Positions 27,305-37,016 of a stretch of 64,000 nucleotides of DNA are shown one piece after another. The stretch comes from JAJRWS01 sp039831705 (GTDB lineage: Bacteria; Planctomycetota; Planctomycetia; Pirellulales; Lacipirellulaceae), in contig JBDOMT010000470.1 in NCBI GenBank assembly GCA_039831705.1, positions 3,327-67,326 of the forward strand. The letters run 5' to 3'. The position numbers and the translations under genes are program-made. The first letter of the stretch is position 1. Each line of letters starts with the position of its first letter. The notes beneath the pieces were generated by a model. It did not search any database. It was not told where the DNA came from and worked only from the letters and a program-made list of their open reading frames with translations.

Positions 27305-27485
27305 CTGCGCAGTGAGAATCCGGACTGGTTCGATTTGCAATCCTCCTGACGACCCCCTCCCGAGGGGGTGTCCTGACCGATTTTTGCCCTATAATGGTAA
27401 GATTATAGGCACATTGGGGCATCCACTCGCAAAGGACCGATTCGGTCCATGGTACGTGATAAGTTTGGCCGAGGAATCAATTACA

Positions 27486-30400
27486 GTGCATTTGGATCAT
27501 CTTCCGGGTTCGTTTTTTGGACCGTCAACCTTAATTGAATTGCTGCGCCATCGTGCGGAACACCAAGCGCACGACATCGGTTTTCAGTTCATGTCCGATG
27601 GTGAGCACATCGACATCGAGTGGACTTATGCTGATTTGGACCGGAAAGCCCGATCGATTGCCGCCCAGTTGCAAAACATGGGCTTGGAAGGGGAACGGGC
27701 TCTGTTGCTGTACCCCTCAGGAATGGACTTTCTTGCCGCCTTTTTTGGTTGCCTCTATGCGGGTGTGACGGCAGTCCCAGCATACCCACCGCGCCGCAAT
27801 CGCAACATGGCACGGATCGAATCGATTTCCAACGATGCGGAAGCAAAGATTGCCCTGACCACGGGAGTAGTGCTGGAACGGGTACAAACGATGATTGGCG
27901 AAACGCCCTCGCTCCAACGGATACGCTGGCGCGCCACGGATGGTTGGGACGAGTCCCTGGCCGACGAGTGGAAACGTCCCGATGTGCATGGCGAAACTCT
28001 GGCTTTCCTGCAATATACTTCGGGAACCACGGGCACGCCCAAGGGAGTCATGCTTTCGCATGCCAACTTGATGCACAATTCGGCCATGATCTCTTATGCT
28101 TTTGAGCACACCCGTTCGGGCTGCACCGTATTCTGGCTGCCCCTCTACCATGACATGGGGCTCATCGGTGGAATTTTGCAACCCCTCTACATCGGCAAGG
28201 TTAACATCTTTTTTTCACCAACCCATTTCTTGCAAAAACCGGTTCGCTGGCTGCAAGTGGTATCGCATCTCGGCGGCACCATCAGCGGAGGTCCCAATTT
28301 TGCCTACGACCTGTGTGCCGAAAAGGTAACCGCGGAACAAAAACGATCACTGGACCTGAGCCGTTGGACCCTGGCATTCAACGGCGCCGAACCGGTTCGG
28401 GCCGAAACCATCGATCGTTTCAGTCAGGCATTTGCCGAATGTGGTTTTCGTCGAGAGGCCTTTTATCCGTGCTATGGTCTGGCGGAGGCCACACTCATCG
28501 TAGCGGGGGGCTTCAAAGAGAACCCTCCCACAATACGCTCGTTTGACCGTGTCGCCTTGGAGAAGAATCAAGCCAAATTGATCGAGGTTCCAACTGCTGG
28601 GAGTGCGTCTACAGAGAGCCCGGGAACGGATAGTCCGGCATCCGTCAAACACGACTTAGTGGGTAGTGGTGGCAACCTGCTCGACCAGCAAATTGTGATT
28701 GCCGACCCGGAAACCTACGAGCCTCAGATAGAGAACCAAATTGGGGAAATTTGGATTTCCAGCCCCAGTGTGGCGCAAGGCTACTGGAAGCGTAAAGAAT
28801 TAAGCGAGGCAACTTTTCACGCCTATCTCAAGAATGGCCGGGGTCCTTTCTTGCGTAGCGGCGATCTGGGATTTTTACGCGAAGGCGAATTATTTGTCAC
28901 GGGTCGCCAGAAAGACATGATCATCTTGCGTGGAGTCAACCATTACCCGCAAGATATTGAAATCACACTTCAAGAAGCCCACAGCGAAGGGCGACAGGGT
29001 GCGGCTGCGGCATTCGTTGTCGGTGAGAGTGGCCAGGAAAAATTGGTGGTTACCCAAGAGGCGATCCGGCGTCGTGGCCTCGATTTTAAAGCAATCATGG
29101 AGGCAATCCGCAAACAAATTGCCCTGCAACACGAGCTGTCCGTAGCGGCAATCGTAATGCTCAAGCCGGGCAGCATTCCCAAAACTTCCAGCGGTAAAAT
29201 CCAACGTCATGCGTGCCGAGCTGGCTATCTGGCGGGCACCTTGGCGGCAGTCGCCACCTGGTCGGCTGAAACGGGTGAAGTCGAAATTATCAAACGGGCG
29301 AGACGTGTACGCACAAAACCGATCACTCCCGATCAAAACGCCTCAGCCGAAGCACCACAGACACTTACCCAAGAGAACTCTCATGCCCGTGGTGAGAAGG
29401 CCCTTGGTGAGAAGGATCCAGCCAAGCTGCGATCTGGCCAGAACAATGGCCAACCACTGCCAGTTGTCGATTCGCGCTCTGGACCAACGGACTTGAAGCT
29501 AACCGGTTCCGAACAAACGGTCGAAATTGTCTATGAGCATATCCGAGCCGTAGGCCGCGAACGGGCCCGCAACCTAACTTGGGATACCAATATCGTAGAA
29601 TTGGGGCTCGACTCGCTAGAGCGAATGGAAATCATTGCTGGACTAGAAGAGGCATTTGGCGGCCGTTTCCCTGAGCACGTGTTGGTGGAAATGGAAACGT
29701 GTGGCGAAGTCGTCCAGGCGATCGAACGCCACCTGGGCGACAAACTTAAAGAGCCCAAGCATCCATCAGCAGGGTTTCCTTTAAAAGATGGGGCTTCTTT
29801 ACAAGATAATGGGGCAGTCGATTATGTGGTACCTGAGGAAGACTATCAGTTCCACAAGTCGGCTGAGTACCTGCGGCTACAAGAAAATTTAGAAATAACA
29901 AAAAAGGCCGGCCTCACCAATCCTTTTTTCAACGTCCACGAAGGTATCACGTGCGATCGCACCACCATTGAAGGACGCGAGTATATCAATTTCTGCAGTT
30001 ATAATTATCTGGGCATGTCGGGGGACTCCGTGGTCACCCAGGCCGCCAATGAAGCGACGGGCAAATATGGCACCAGTGTGTCCGCCAGCCGTGTGGTATC
30101 GGGTGAAAAACCATTACACCGCCAACTAGAACGCGCGATAGCCGACTTCCTGGGCACGGAAGACTCGATTGTGTTTGTGGGTGGCCACTCGACCAACGAA
30201 TCGACGATTGGCCACCTGTTTGGCCCCAATGATTTGATCTTGCACGATGCCCTGGCACACAACAGTATTCTTCAAGGCGCAATCCTTTCTGGAGCCAGGC
30301 GGCGGCCATTTCCTCACAACGATTGGCATACCTGTGGACAGTTGTTGGAGCAGTACCGGCACGAATACCGCCGAGTATTGATTGCGATTGAAGGCGTTTA

Positions 30401-31100
30401 CAGTATGGACGGAGACTATCCCGAACTGCCTCGATTTATCGAAATCAAGCAGAAGCACAAAGCCTACTTGATGGTCGACGAAGCACACTCACTCGGTACG
30501 ATGGGTTTGCATGGACGTGGGATTTCGGAACACTATGGCGTCAATCCGCGCGACGTGGATATCTGGATGGGAACACTCAGCAAGTCGTTGGGGAGTTGCG
30601 GCGGCTATATCTCTGGCACCAGAACACTGGTTGAGTATCTCAAGTACACGGCTCCCGGGTTTGTCTACAGCGTTGGCCTTACTCCCTCCAACACGGCTGC
30701 GGCGCTGGCCTCGCTTGAACTATTGCAGGAAGAACCGGAGCGGGTTGCCCAGCTCAATGAAAATTCGCGATATTTTCTGGAACTGGCCAAGCAAGCGCGG
30801 CTCGATACGGGACTGAGCAATAACACGGCGGTAATCCCTGTGATCACGGGAAATTCCGAATACGCACTTCGATTGTCTCACCAGCTGCACCAACGGGGCA
30901 TCAATGTCCAACCCATCCTGTATCCGGCGGTGGAAGAGAGTGCGGCCCGTTTGCGATTCTTTATCACCAGTTCCCACACAAAAGAACAAATTCGCACGAC
31001 CGTCACTGCTGTAACCGAGGAATTAGACCGAATCTGTAAGAGAAGCGGAAAGTGGAAAGCGGAGAGTTGCAAGCCGAAGGTTGAGAAAAGTAGATGGTAG
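27486..31100 (+). CDS. fused fatty acyl-AMP ligase / acyl carrier protein / alpha-oxoamine synthase
   Basis: A three-part enzyme of 1204 residues from GTG 27486, which has GAGGAA 9 bases upstream; an open frame continues to 27312 but looks non-coding. First, a fatty acyl-AMP ligase with QYTSGTTGTPKGVM near its residue 180 (codon 28018 on) and a GRQKDMIILRGVNHYPQDIE C-terminal motif. Second, an acyl carrier protein with the phosphopantetheine site LGLDSLERM (Ser codon 29613-29615). Third, a PLP alpha-oxoamine synthase with FCSYNYLGM, SRVVSG, VDEAHSLGTMG and the PLP lysine in GTLSKSLGSCGG (Lys codon 30582-30584). It should activate a free fatty acid as acyl-AMP, load it on the carrier and condense it with an amino acid to a 3-keto amine, as in sphingoid-base or sulfonolipid synthesis. 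The amino acid is unknown. The last 15 residues come from a simple repeat. Confidence 0.88.
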   Translation: MHLDHLPGSFFGPSTLIELLRHRAEHQAHDIGFQFMSDGEHIDIEWTYADLDRKARSIAAQLQNMGLEGERALLLYPSGMDFLAAFFGCLYAGVTAVPAYPPRRNRNMARIESISNDAEAKIALTTGVVLERVQTMIGETPSLQRIRWRATDGWDESLADEWKRPDVHGETLAFLQYTSGTTGTPKGVMLSHANLMHNSAMISYAFEHTRSGCTVFWLPLYHDMGLIGGILQPLYIGKVNIFFSPTHFLQKPVRWLQVVSHLGGTISGGPNFAYDLCAEKVTAEQKRSLDLSRWTLAFNGAEPVRAETIDRFSQAFAECGFRREAFYPCYGLAEATLIVAGGFKENPPTIRSFDRVALEKNQAKLIEVPTAGSASTESPGTDSPASVKHDLVGSGGNLLDQQIVIADPETYEPQIENQIGEIWISSPSVAQGYWKRKELSEATFHAYLKNGRGPFLRSGDLGFLREGELFVTGRQKDMIILRGVNHYPQDIEITLQEAHSEGRQGAAAAFVVGESGQEKLVVTQEAIRRRGLDFKAIMEAIRKQIALQHELSVAAIVMLKPGSIPKTSSGKIQRHACRAGYLAGTLAAVATWSAETGEVEIIKRARRVRTKPITPDQNASAEAPQTLTQENSHARGEKALGEKDPAKLRSGQNNGQPLPVVDSRSGPTDLKLTGSEQTVEIVYEHIRAVGRERARNLTWDTNIVELGLDSLERMEIIAGLEEAFGGRFPEHVLVEMETCGEVVQAIERHLGDKLKEPKHPSAGFPLKDGASLQDNGAVDYVVPEEDYQFHKSAEYLRLQENLEITKKAGLTNPFFNVHEGITCDRTTIEGREYINFCSYNYLGMSGDSVVTQAANEATGKYGTSVSASRVVSGEKPLHRQLERAIADFLGTEDSIVFVGGHSTNESTIGHLFGPNDLILHDALAHNSILQGAILSGARRRPFPHNDWHTCGQLLEQYRHEYRRVLIAIEGVYSMDGDYPELPRFIEIKQKHKAYLMVDEAHSLGTMGLHGRGISEHYGVNPRDVDIWMGTLSKSLGSCGGYISGTRTLVEYLKYTAPGFVYSVGLTPSNTAAALASLELLQEEPERVAQLNENSRYFLELAKQARLDTGLSNNTAVIPVITGNSEYALRLSHQLHQRGINVQPILYPAVEESAARLRFFITSSHTKEQIRTTVTAVTEELDRICKRSGKWKAESCKPKVEKSRW

Positions 31101-31133
31101 GCGTTTACCATAACCGGCGGTAGGACCAAGCTA

Positions 31134-31222
31134 GGCAAACAAATATTTTCAGTACGTTAATTACCGATTATTGGCAGCCTCAGCACTAGAGTCTGCTATC
31201 TATCTGAAAATTTTGGCTTGCC
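31134..31222 (+). repeat. 89-nt imperfect-hairpin element, copy C
   Basis: Starts GGCAAACAAATATTTTCAG and ends CTGAAAATTTTGGCTTGCC. Fifteen bases separate it from copy D, to which it is nearly identical inside (TACCGATTATTGGC). Confidence 0.85.
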
Positions 31223-31237
31223 GAAAAAACCAAGCCA

Positions 31238-31326
31238 GGCAAACAAATATTTTCAGTACCTTGATTACCGATTATTGGCCGCCCCAACACTAGAGTTTAC
31301 TATCTATCTGAAAATTTTGGCTTGCC
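31238..31326 (+). repeat. 89-nt imperfect-hairpin element, copy D (type VII locus leader)
   Basis: Same ends as copy C, followed by GCAATAAAC. It ends 19 bases before the ATG of the first WXG100 gene, so it should lie in the 5' untranslated region of the type VII-like locus. Confidence 0.85.
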
Positions 31327-31345
31327 GCAATAAACGGAGCATACT

Positions 31346-31618
31346 ATGTCTCAGGCAATTGTTGAGCCGGGTGAATTGCGACGATTTGCCCATCAGTTGA
31401 AGAGTTTCAACGAGGAATTGGAAGAACGTCTATCCTCACTTGCCGGCCAACTCCATGCGCTCAACACGACCTGGCGTGATGGGGAACACAAGAAATTTTC
31501 CGACCAATTTGAACAACACCTAAGACTGATAGCACGTTCCATCGATGCCACCAAGGAGTACGTCCCGTTCCTACTGCGCAAAGCTGAGCGCATTGAAGAA
31601 TACCTGCAGCAAAAGTAG
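31346..31618 (+). CDS. WXG100-family protein (ESAT-6-like)
   Basis: A 90-residue all-helical protein with the WXG-like turn at W43 (NTTWRDGEHKKF; W-R-D in place of W-x-G). Helix 1 covers about 8-38 and helix 2 about 46-88, with the conserved FxxxF spacing (F50-xxx-F54) found in the family. Such proteins form helical-hairpin dimers and are substrates or scaffolds of ESX/type VII secretion. There is no signal peptide. It is the first gene of the locus; the others follow in the same direction. Confidence 0.8.
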   Translation: MSQAIVEPGELRRFAHQLKSFNEELEERLSSLAGQLHALNTTWRDGEHKKFSDQFEQHLRLIARSIDATKEYVPFLLRKAERIEEYLQQK

Positions 31619-31692
31619 GAGAGTTGAAAGTTGAGAGTTGAAAATCCAGAGGCAAAAGTCAGGCAGCCAGAGTCTGACAGATTTTTTACCAA

Positions 31693-31796
31693 CTCCACAC
31701 TCCACACTCCACACTCCACACTCCACACTCCACACTCCACACTCCACACTCCACACTCCACACTCCACACTCCACACTCCACACACCACACACCAC
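31693..31796 (+). repeat. 7-bp microsatellite (CTCCACA) up to the start codon
   Basis: About 15 units of CTCCACA, turning to CACACCA near the end, run directly into the ATG at 31797. They replace any Shine-Dalgarno. A related TGTGTGG array is at 60299-60360. Confidence 0.9.
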
Positions 31797-32366
31797 ATGC
31801 CTGCCCAGGTATATTCGATCGAATCCATCGAAGCTTTTCGGGTGGCTCTGCTGAACTATCAGCACCGGGTCGAAGACGCGCTGGTGGAATTGAATAGCCA
31901 GATCCGACGTGCTGTCGACTGGATCGAGCACGACCGGCCTGCCCATTGGCGTGAGCAGGCGAAAGAGGCTGATCGGTGGATTCACGATGCCAAACTCGAT
32001 TTGGAACGCTGTCTGATTTACCGAGCGACCGACCGTCGACCGGCTTGTCGTGAGGAGCGAGTCATGCTGAAAAAGGCAAAAGCTCGTCGGGAATATTGCC
32101 GTGATAAAATAGAACGCGTACATCACTGGAAACGCAGTCTGCACCACCAGTTCTACGAATACCAAGGACGCATAAGTAATTTAAAACGTATACTGGAACA
32201 TGATATCCCACGAGCCAACGCAGCACTGCTGCACATTCTTCGACAACTCGAACAATACCAACTCGAACAGCCTCCCCCAGCCAACCAAACAAGCGTCGAA
32301 TCACAAGCCGCCAACGAAAAAAACGCTAACACTAGTTCCACAGATGACGAAAACAAAGCACTGTAG
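31797..32366 (+). CDS. coiled-coil protein of the type VII-like locus
   Basis: A 189-residue helical protein from the ATG at 31797; a longer frame from 31638 would translate the microsatellite as THSTLHTP repeats and is rejected. Helices with heptads cover most of 5-150, with many Glu, Lys and Arg; the C-terminal 35 residues are disordered (Asn/Ser/Glu-rich). No signal peptide or membrane helix. Position between two WXG100-like genes suggests a substrate, chaperone or linker of the secretion system. I do not recognise the family. Confidence 0.65.
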   Translation: MPAQVYSIESIEAFRVALLNYQHRVEDALVELNSQIRRAVDWIEHDRPAHWREQAKEADRWIHDAKLDLERCLIYRATDRRPACREERVMLKKAKARREYCRDKIERVHHWKRSLHHQFYEYQGRISNLKRILEHDIPRANAALLHILRQLEQYQLEQPPPANQTSVESQAANEKNANTSSTDDENKAL

Positions 32367-32380
32367 ACTGAATACTTACC

Positions 32381-32605
32381 ATGGCAACTTTCGATTTATT
32401 CACTGGCGCCGCGCACCTGCGTGATGCCACCGATGAGCTTCAGCTTGCATGGCAGCAAACTACGGAGCACTGGAACGATTCCGTGAGCCAGAAATTCTGC
32501 CAGCAATATTTGGAACCGCTCGGGCCGTCCATGAAGCTGAGCCTCGATTCCATTGGACAAATAGGCCAATCCATCCAGCAAATGCAACGTGAGTGCGAAT
32601 CCTAA
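32381..32605 (+). CDS. second WXG100-like protein
   Basis: A 74-residue helical protein with a W-N-D turn at W31 (TEHWNDSVSQKF) and the F..-type helix 2, so a short relative of the WXG100 protein at 31346. Its end overlaps the start of the EssC-like ATPase by 13 bases, indicating translational coupling. Confidence 0.7.
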   Translation: MATFDLFTGAAHLRDATDELQLAWQQTTEHWNDSVSQKFCQQYLEPLGPSMKLSLDSIGQIGQSIQQMQRECES

Positions 32606-35600
32606 AATTGATCGAACCTAACCTGTCAACTCGGCACGTCCTGGAATTGATGCTTGATCTGCAGCAATTGGCCGACCAACGTGCCCAGGCCGAAACGGCA
32701 ATTGCTGCTCGAGGAGAAAAAGAGCGATCAGCAGCCGAACAGGAATACAGTACGAACAATCAAAGGCTACACGATCAACATACGATCGATCATCGTGATC
32801 TGGAAAATGAATTCGCCCAGGCCAAACTGCAAGCGGTTGATAAATATGACCAATTGCAACAGTCTGCCCTGCAGCAGCACGACCAGTCAATTCAGCAAAT
32901 CAATTCGCGCTGCGCCCAAATCTCCGCCGATGCAGCACAGAAACGACAGGAAGCCAGTTGGCAAGCGCATGCGGTCTTCGATGCGTCTAAAGACAAGCCT
33001 CAGCAAAAACTCCAAGAAACCAACAAGCAGCTAGATCGCTGCTGGCAGCAAATGATGGGGCTTCAGCGAGATGCGCAGACCTTGCTGATCAGGCGCAGGC
33101 TTAAACAGATCATGGAGGAGGTTCCAACCGATGCTTTGCCCCAATCTGGCAAACGGGATACTCAGACAACCGAACTATCGAACTCAGCCCCTTCGATCCC
33201 ACCAACAAAACGCAGCCCTGCAGAGAAAGATCAGTTACTGGAAACCATCCACCAATTGCATCAAGAAGTACTCACACTCGAATCACAGCGTCTTCCGACG
33301 CTGCTGCTAGAAGGCTGGCGTTGGCTAACCTGGTGGCTGATGACATGCCTGCTGGTTGCCATTCCAAGCTGGTTTGGTTTCTCCTCGATCGTGGCCTGGT
33401 CTGTGATCGCTCTTATGGGTGGGGGAGTGCTAACCATCATCGCTTATGCCCTGCTCTACCCACACTGCCGGCGACAATCACTCCAGCAGTTCAAGGTTTT
33501 TGGCGAGTTATTGCATATCGCCGGGAAACAGCATCGTACGGCCTCAGACCATGCCAAAAACACGAGCCTTCAAGAAACGCAGTCGATTATCCAAAATCGT
33601 GACAATGATCTGGAAACCGCCGAGTCTGAGCATCGGCAGACGATCGCTTCGGCTCAATCGGATCAACAGATCAAGATCGAGCGCATCGAGTCTCAGTTCC
33701 AAACCCAATCCAACCAATATCTAGTGCAACGTGAAGAGGCACTTGAGACCGCCGACAAAAAATTTTCTTCTTTGCTCAAGCAACTGGCTATCCAATACCA
33801 ATCGGCTTGCGCCAAAACTAAGCAAACTTACACCTGCCGATGCTCTCAAGTGGAACAAGAGGAGAAGGATTCTTGGCATGACATGGCCGAGCAATGGCAA
33901 CAAGGGTTTCAGAAAATTGCCAGCCAACTAGATGCTCTCAACGAAATCTGCTCGCAACAATTTCCAAATTGGGAAGAAACCACCTGGCAACAATGGCAGC
34001 GTCCCGAAGAGCCGCTGCGAACCATCCGCTTTGGCCACTACCAGTTGCCCTTGTCCGCGGTGAAAAATGGCTTGTCCGCAAACCAACGCCTTCACCCAGA
34101 GAAGACTACGCTCGAGATACCGGCGCTGTTGTCGCTGGATGAGCAACCGCGTTTAATTCTCTCGGCAAGTGGCCAGGATCGAGCTAAGGCTACGCATCTA
34201 TTGCAGATGGTGATGCTTCGTTTCCTGACAGCTCTGCCTGCCGGCAAACTTCGCATGACCATCCTCGACCCAGCCGGCTTGGGAAATAATTTTGCGGCAT
34301 TCATGCATTTGGCAGACATCGACGAGCAATTGATTGGTCCGCGAATCTGGACCGATGGGCGTCAACTGGAGGAACAGTTGTCGCTGCTCTGTGAACACTT
34401 GGAAACCGTTCTACAGAAGTACTTACGCAATGAATTTGCCACGATCGATCAGTACAATCAGCAGGCAGGCGAAGTTGCCGAACCGTACCATCTGGTGGTC
34501 GTGGCTAATTTCCCCAACGGTTTTAGTGATGCAGCAATTGAAAAGTTATTAAAAATTGTGACCGGTGGTCCACGCTGTGGGGTTTACCCACTGATCAGTC
34601 TTGATACCCAGTTGAAATTACCTAATCTGTTCCATCAACAGGAATGGTTGCAGGAAGCGGTTTCTATTGTATGGCAGAATGGAAAACCATTTTGGAACTA
34701 CCCTCTCTTTGAGAAATTGACCTTAAAACTGGATACCTTACCTTCCGCCGACCGGTTTACTGAAGTGCTTCGTGCCGTCGGTCACGAGTCCCATGAAGCA
34801 AATCGTGTGGAGGTTCCTTTCTCATTAGTGACACCCCCTCAAGATCAACTTTGGGGTAGAGACAGTAGCAGAGAACTCACCGTCCCAATCGGTCGCGCAG
34901 GTGCCAACCATTTACAGTCACTCCGATTGGGCATCGGCACAGCCCAGCACGTACTGATCTCCGGAAAGACGGGATCGGGAAAAAGCTCTCTGCTGCATGC
35001 GTTGATTACCAATTTGGCTCTGCATTACAGTCCTGAACAGGTCGTATTTTATCTGGTCGATTTTAAAAAAGGAGTTGAGTTCAAAGCCTATGCCACCGGT
35101 GAATTGCCCCACGCTCGGGTGATCGCAGTCGAAAGTGAACGAGAATTTGGCGTGAGCGTATTGGAACGCCTCGACGTTGAACTTCGTCAGCGTGGTGAGT
35201 TGTATCGCAATTTGGGCGTTCAGGACCTGGCAGGGTATCGGGAGAAGAAACAGGAAAGCGGAAAGCGGAAAGCGGAAAGCGGTGGTCAGAGGCCAGGGGT
35301 CAGAGGCGAAAAATCGGAGGTGGGGGAAGTGAAATTGCCGCCGTTGCCTCGTGTGTTGTTGGTGATTGACGAATTTCAAGAGCTGTTTGTGACCGACGAT
35401 AAACTGGCTCAAGATGCGGCCCTTTTGCTCGATCGACTGGTGCGTCAAGGACGTGCGTTTGGGATCCATGTGCTGCTAGGGTCGCAAACCTTATCAGGAG
35501 CCTATAGCCTGGCCCGTAGTACCTTGGGACAAATGGCCGTACGGATTGCATTGGAATGCAGCGATGCGGATGCCCATCTGATTTTGAGTGATGACAATTC

Positions 35601-36660
35601 CGCTGCGCTGCGTCTCCATCATCCTGGTGAAGCGATTTACAACGACCAAAACGGCTTTGTAGCTGGCAATCAACCATTCCAAGTGGTCTGGCTCCCCGAT
35701 GACCAGCGGCAACAATACTTGGCCCAGGTCAGGACGCAGCAATTGACAACAGAAGCCATGCATGCTGGGCGAAAGATCTGCCCTCCCATTGTTTTCGAAG
35801 GTAACTTGCCAGCCGATCCGCATGACAATCATGCTTTACAGCAGGTTCTAGCGACCCAATCCATACGGCCTGTCAGTGAACCAACAATTTGGCTCGGCTC
35901 GTCCGTTCGAATCGAACCGCCCACCGAATTGACATTCCGGCGTCAGGGAGGCAATCACTTACTCATTGTCGGACAAGCAGATCCATTTGGGATCCTGGCA
36001 ACCGCCGTCGAAACTCTGGTGGCTTACGGAAATACCGACTTAACCCACGGCAATCCCGGTCCTATGCATCTAACCATTTTCGATGGCGCGCGTCCTGAAT
36101 CGGATGCGTATCAAAAATGGTTACAGTTGATCGAAACCCTGCCCACAGCAACACGGAATTGTGAAACTCACGTGCTACAACCTGGTGGCATCCAGGATGT
36201 AATCAACCAATTGGCCGATGAGATTGCACGTCGTAGTTTGGATACCAATAAAGTCTACCCTCCTCACTATCTGGTGATTTATGACTTGGCTCAATTCCGT
36301 GAATTACGCCGTACTGAAGATGATTTCAGTTTTTCCAGTAGCAGTTCAAAAAGTGTGTCGATCGATCACCGTTTCCGCGAAATAATACGCGAAGGGCCCG
36401 CAGTCGGTGTGCATCTGCTGATGTGGTGCGAATCGTACAACAGCCTCACTCGGTCGATCGATCGACTTACGTTGCGCGACATTGATTACCGCATTGTTTT
36501 ACCGATGAGCGCAGCAGATTCTTCCAGCCTGATCGATTCACCCGAAGCTGGACACCTGGGTGAAAACCGGGCCTTATTCTATCGCGACGATCTGGGAACC
36601 CACACCAAATTTCGACCGTATGCGGCAGCAGCGCCACAGAGAGTAGAGAAGCGGAAGTAG
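32593..36660 (+). CDS. EssC/EccC-like FtsK/SpoIIIE ATPase of a type VII-like system
   Basis: 1355 residues from GTG 32593 (the start is not certain; ATG at 32650 is possible). Layout: an N-terminal coiled coil (about 20-170), two transmembrane helices (about 237-290), a second coiled coil (about 300-460), and three ATPase-like modules. Only the middle one has a canonical Walker A (SGKTGSGKSS, near 793-802) and a Walker B (LLVIDEFQELF, near 920-930). The first reads SASGQDRAK and the third VGQADPFG at the P-loop, so both look degenerate. This matches the plan of EssC and EccC, where the membrane ATPase drives export and binds WXG100 substrates. The forkhead-associated domains of EssC are absent. 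A Lys/Gly-rich insert (883-912) between Walker A and B is made of simple repeat DNA. Confidence 0.85.
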   Translation: MRILKLIEPNLSTRHVLELMLDLQQLADQRAQAETAIAARGEKERSAAEQEYSTNNQRLHDQHTIDHRDLENEFAQAKLQAVDKYDQLQQSALQQHDQSIQQINSRCAQISADAAQKRQEASWQAHAVFDASKDKPQQKLQETNKQLDRCWQQMMGLQRDAQTLLIRRRLKQIMEEVPTDALPQSGKRDTQTTELSNSAPSIPPTKRSPAEKDQLLETIHQLHQEVLTLESQRLPTLLLEGWRWLTWWLMTCLLVAIPSWFGFSSIVAWSVIALMGGGVLTIIAYALLYPHCRRQSLQQFKVFGELLHIAGKQHRTASDHAKNTSLQETQSIIQNRDNDLETAESEHRQTIASAQSDQQIKIERIESQFQTQSNQYLVQREEALETADKKFSSLLKQLAIQYQSACAKTKQTYTCRCSQVEQEEKDSWHDMAEQWQQGFQKIASQLDALNEICSQQFPNWEETTWQQWQRPEEPLRTIRFGHYQLPLSAVKNGLSANQRLHPEKTTLEIPALLSLDEQPRLILSASGQDRAKATHLLQMVMLRFLTALPAGKLRMTILDPAGLGNNFAAFMHLADIDEQLIGPRIWTDGRQLEEQLSLLCEHLETVLQKYLRNEFATIDQYNQQAGEVAEPYHLVVVANFPNGFSDAAIEKLLKIVTGGPRCGVYPLISLDTQLKLPNLFHQQEWLQEAVSIVWQNGKPFWNYPLFEKLTLKLDTLPSADRFTEVLRAVGHESHEANRVEVPFSLVTPPQDQLWGRDSSRELTVPIGRAGANHLQSLRLGIGTAQHVLISGKTGSGKSSLLHALITNLALHYSPEQVVFYLVDFKKGVEFKAYATGELPHARVIAVESEREFGVSVLERLDVELRQRGELYRNLGVQDLAGYREKKQESGKRKAESGGQRPGVRGEKSEVGEVKLPPLPRVLLVIDEFQELFVTDDKLAQDAALLLDRLVRQGRAFGIHVLLGSQTLSGAYSLARSTLGQMAVRIALECSDADAHLILSDDNSAALRLHHPGEAIYNDQNGFVAGNQPFQVVWLPDDQRQQYLAQVRTQQLTTEAMHAGRKICPPIVFEGNLPADPHDNHALQQVLATQSIRPVSEPTIWLGSSVRIEPPTELTFRRQGGNHLLIVGQADPFGILATAVETLVAYGNTDLTHGNPGPMHLTIFDGARPESDAYQKWLQLIETLPTATRNCETHVLQPGGIQDVINQLADEIARRSLDTNKVYPPHYLVIYDLAQFRELRRTEDDFSFSSSSSKSVSIDHRFREIIREGPAVGVHLLMWCESYNSLTRSIDRLTLRDIDYRIVLPMSAADSSSLIDSPEAGHLGENRALFYRDDLGTHTKFRPYAAAAPQRVEKRK

Positions 36661-36811
36661 AAAGGGGGGAGAAGGGTATGGCTGTCGAGAGCAACCCGCC
36701 TGTCTCTGTGTGATCACAACGCCTTTTCAATGAGAAATGAAAAGTGAAAAAAAGTCAGCGACCATCTGCAAAGCACTCATCGTACAACACAAGTCGTGAC
36801 GATCTCCGTTT

Positions 36812-36835
36812 TAGGCCCGGAGGGCCGATATAGCC
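36812..36835. repeat. CCCGGAGGGCCG dispersed repeat, copy 2
   Basis: GGCCCGGAGGGCCGATATAG followed by CCCT. Matches the copy at 7869-7891. Confidence 0.6.
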
Positions 36836-36839
36836 CTAG

Positions 36840-36992
36840 CCGGTGGTGTAAGGGGCTGTTGATTTAATGCCCAAAGGTGACAATCACATCAGCCGCCGGG
36901 CGTTAGCCCCCGGTTTTGTGGCATGTTCTGAGGTAAGTACCGGGGGCTAACGCCCTGCGGCTGATTAAATCAACAAGCCCGTAAACCACCGG
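36840..36992. repeat. nested inverted-repeat element
   Basis: Outer arms 36840-36868 and 36964-36992 are imperfect complements (CCGGTGGTGTAAGG... and the reverse). Inner arms 36890-36914 and 36939-36963 match the planctomycete repeat with GGGCGTTAGCCCCCGG. It could fold into one long hairpin with side bulges. It lies between the type VII locus and purF. Confidence 0.65.
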
Positions 36993-37016
36993 ATGAAGTT
37001 GAAAATATGTCGACAG

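Noticed and set aside
31638..31796. N-terminal extension of the type VII coiled-coil protein with THSTLHTP repeats
   Set aside because: It is only translation of the 7-bp microsatellite; the ATG at 31797 begins the real protein.
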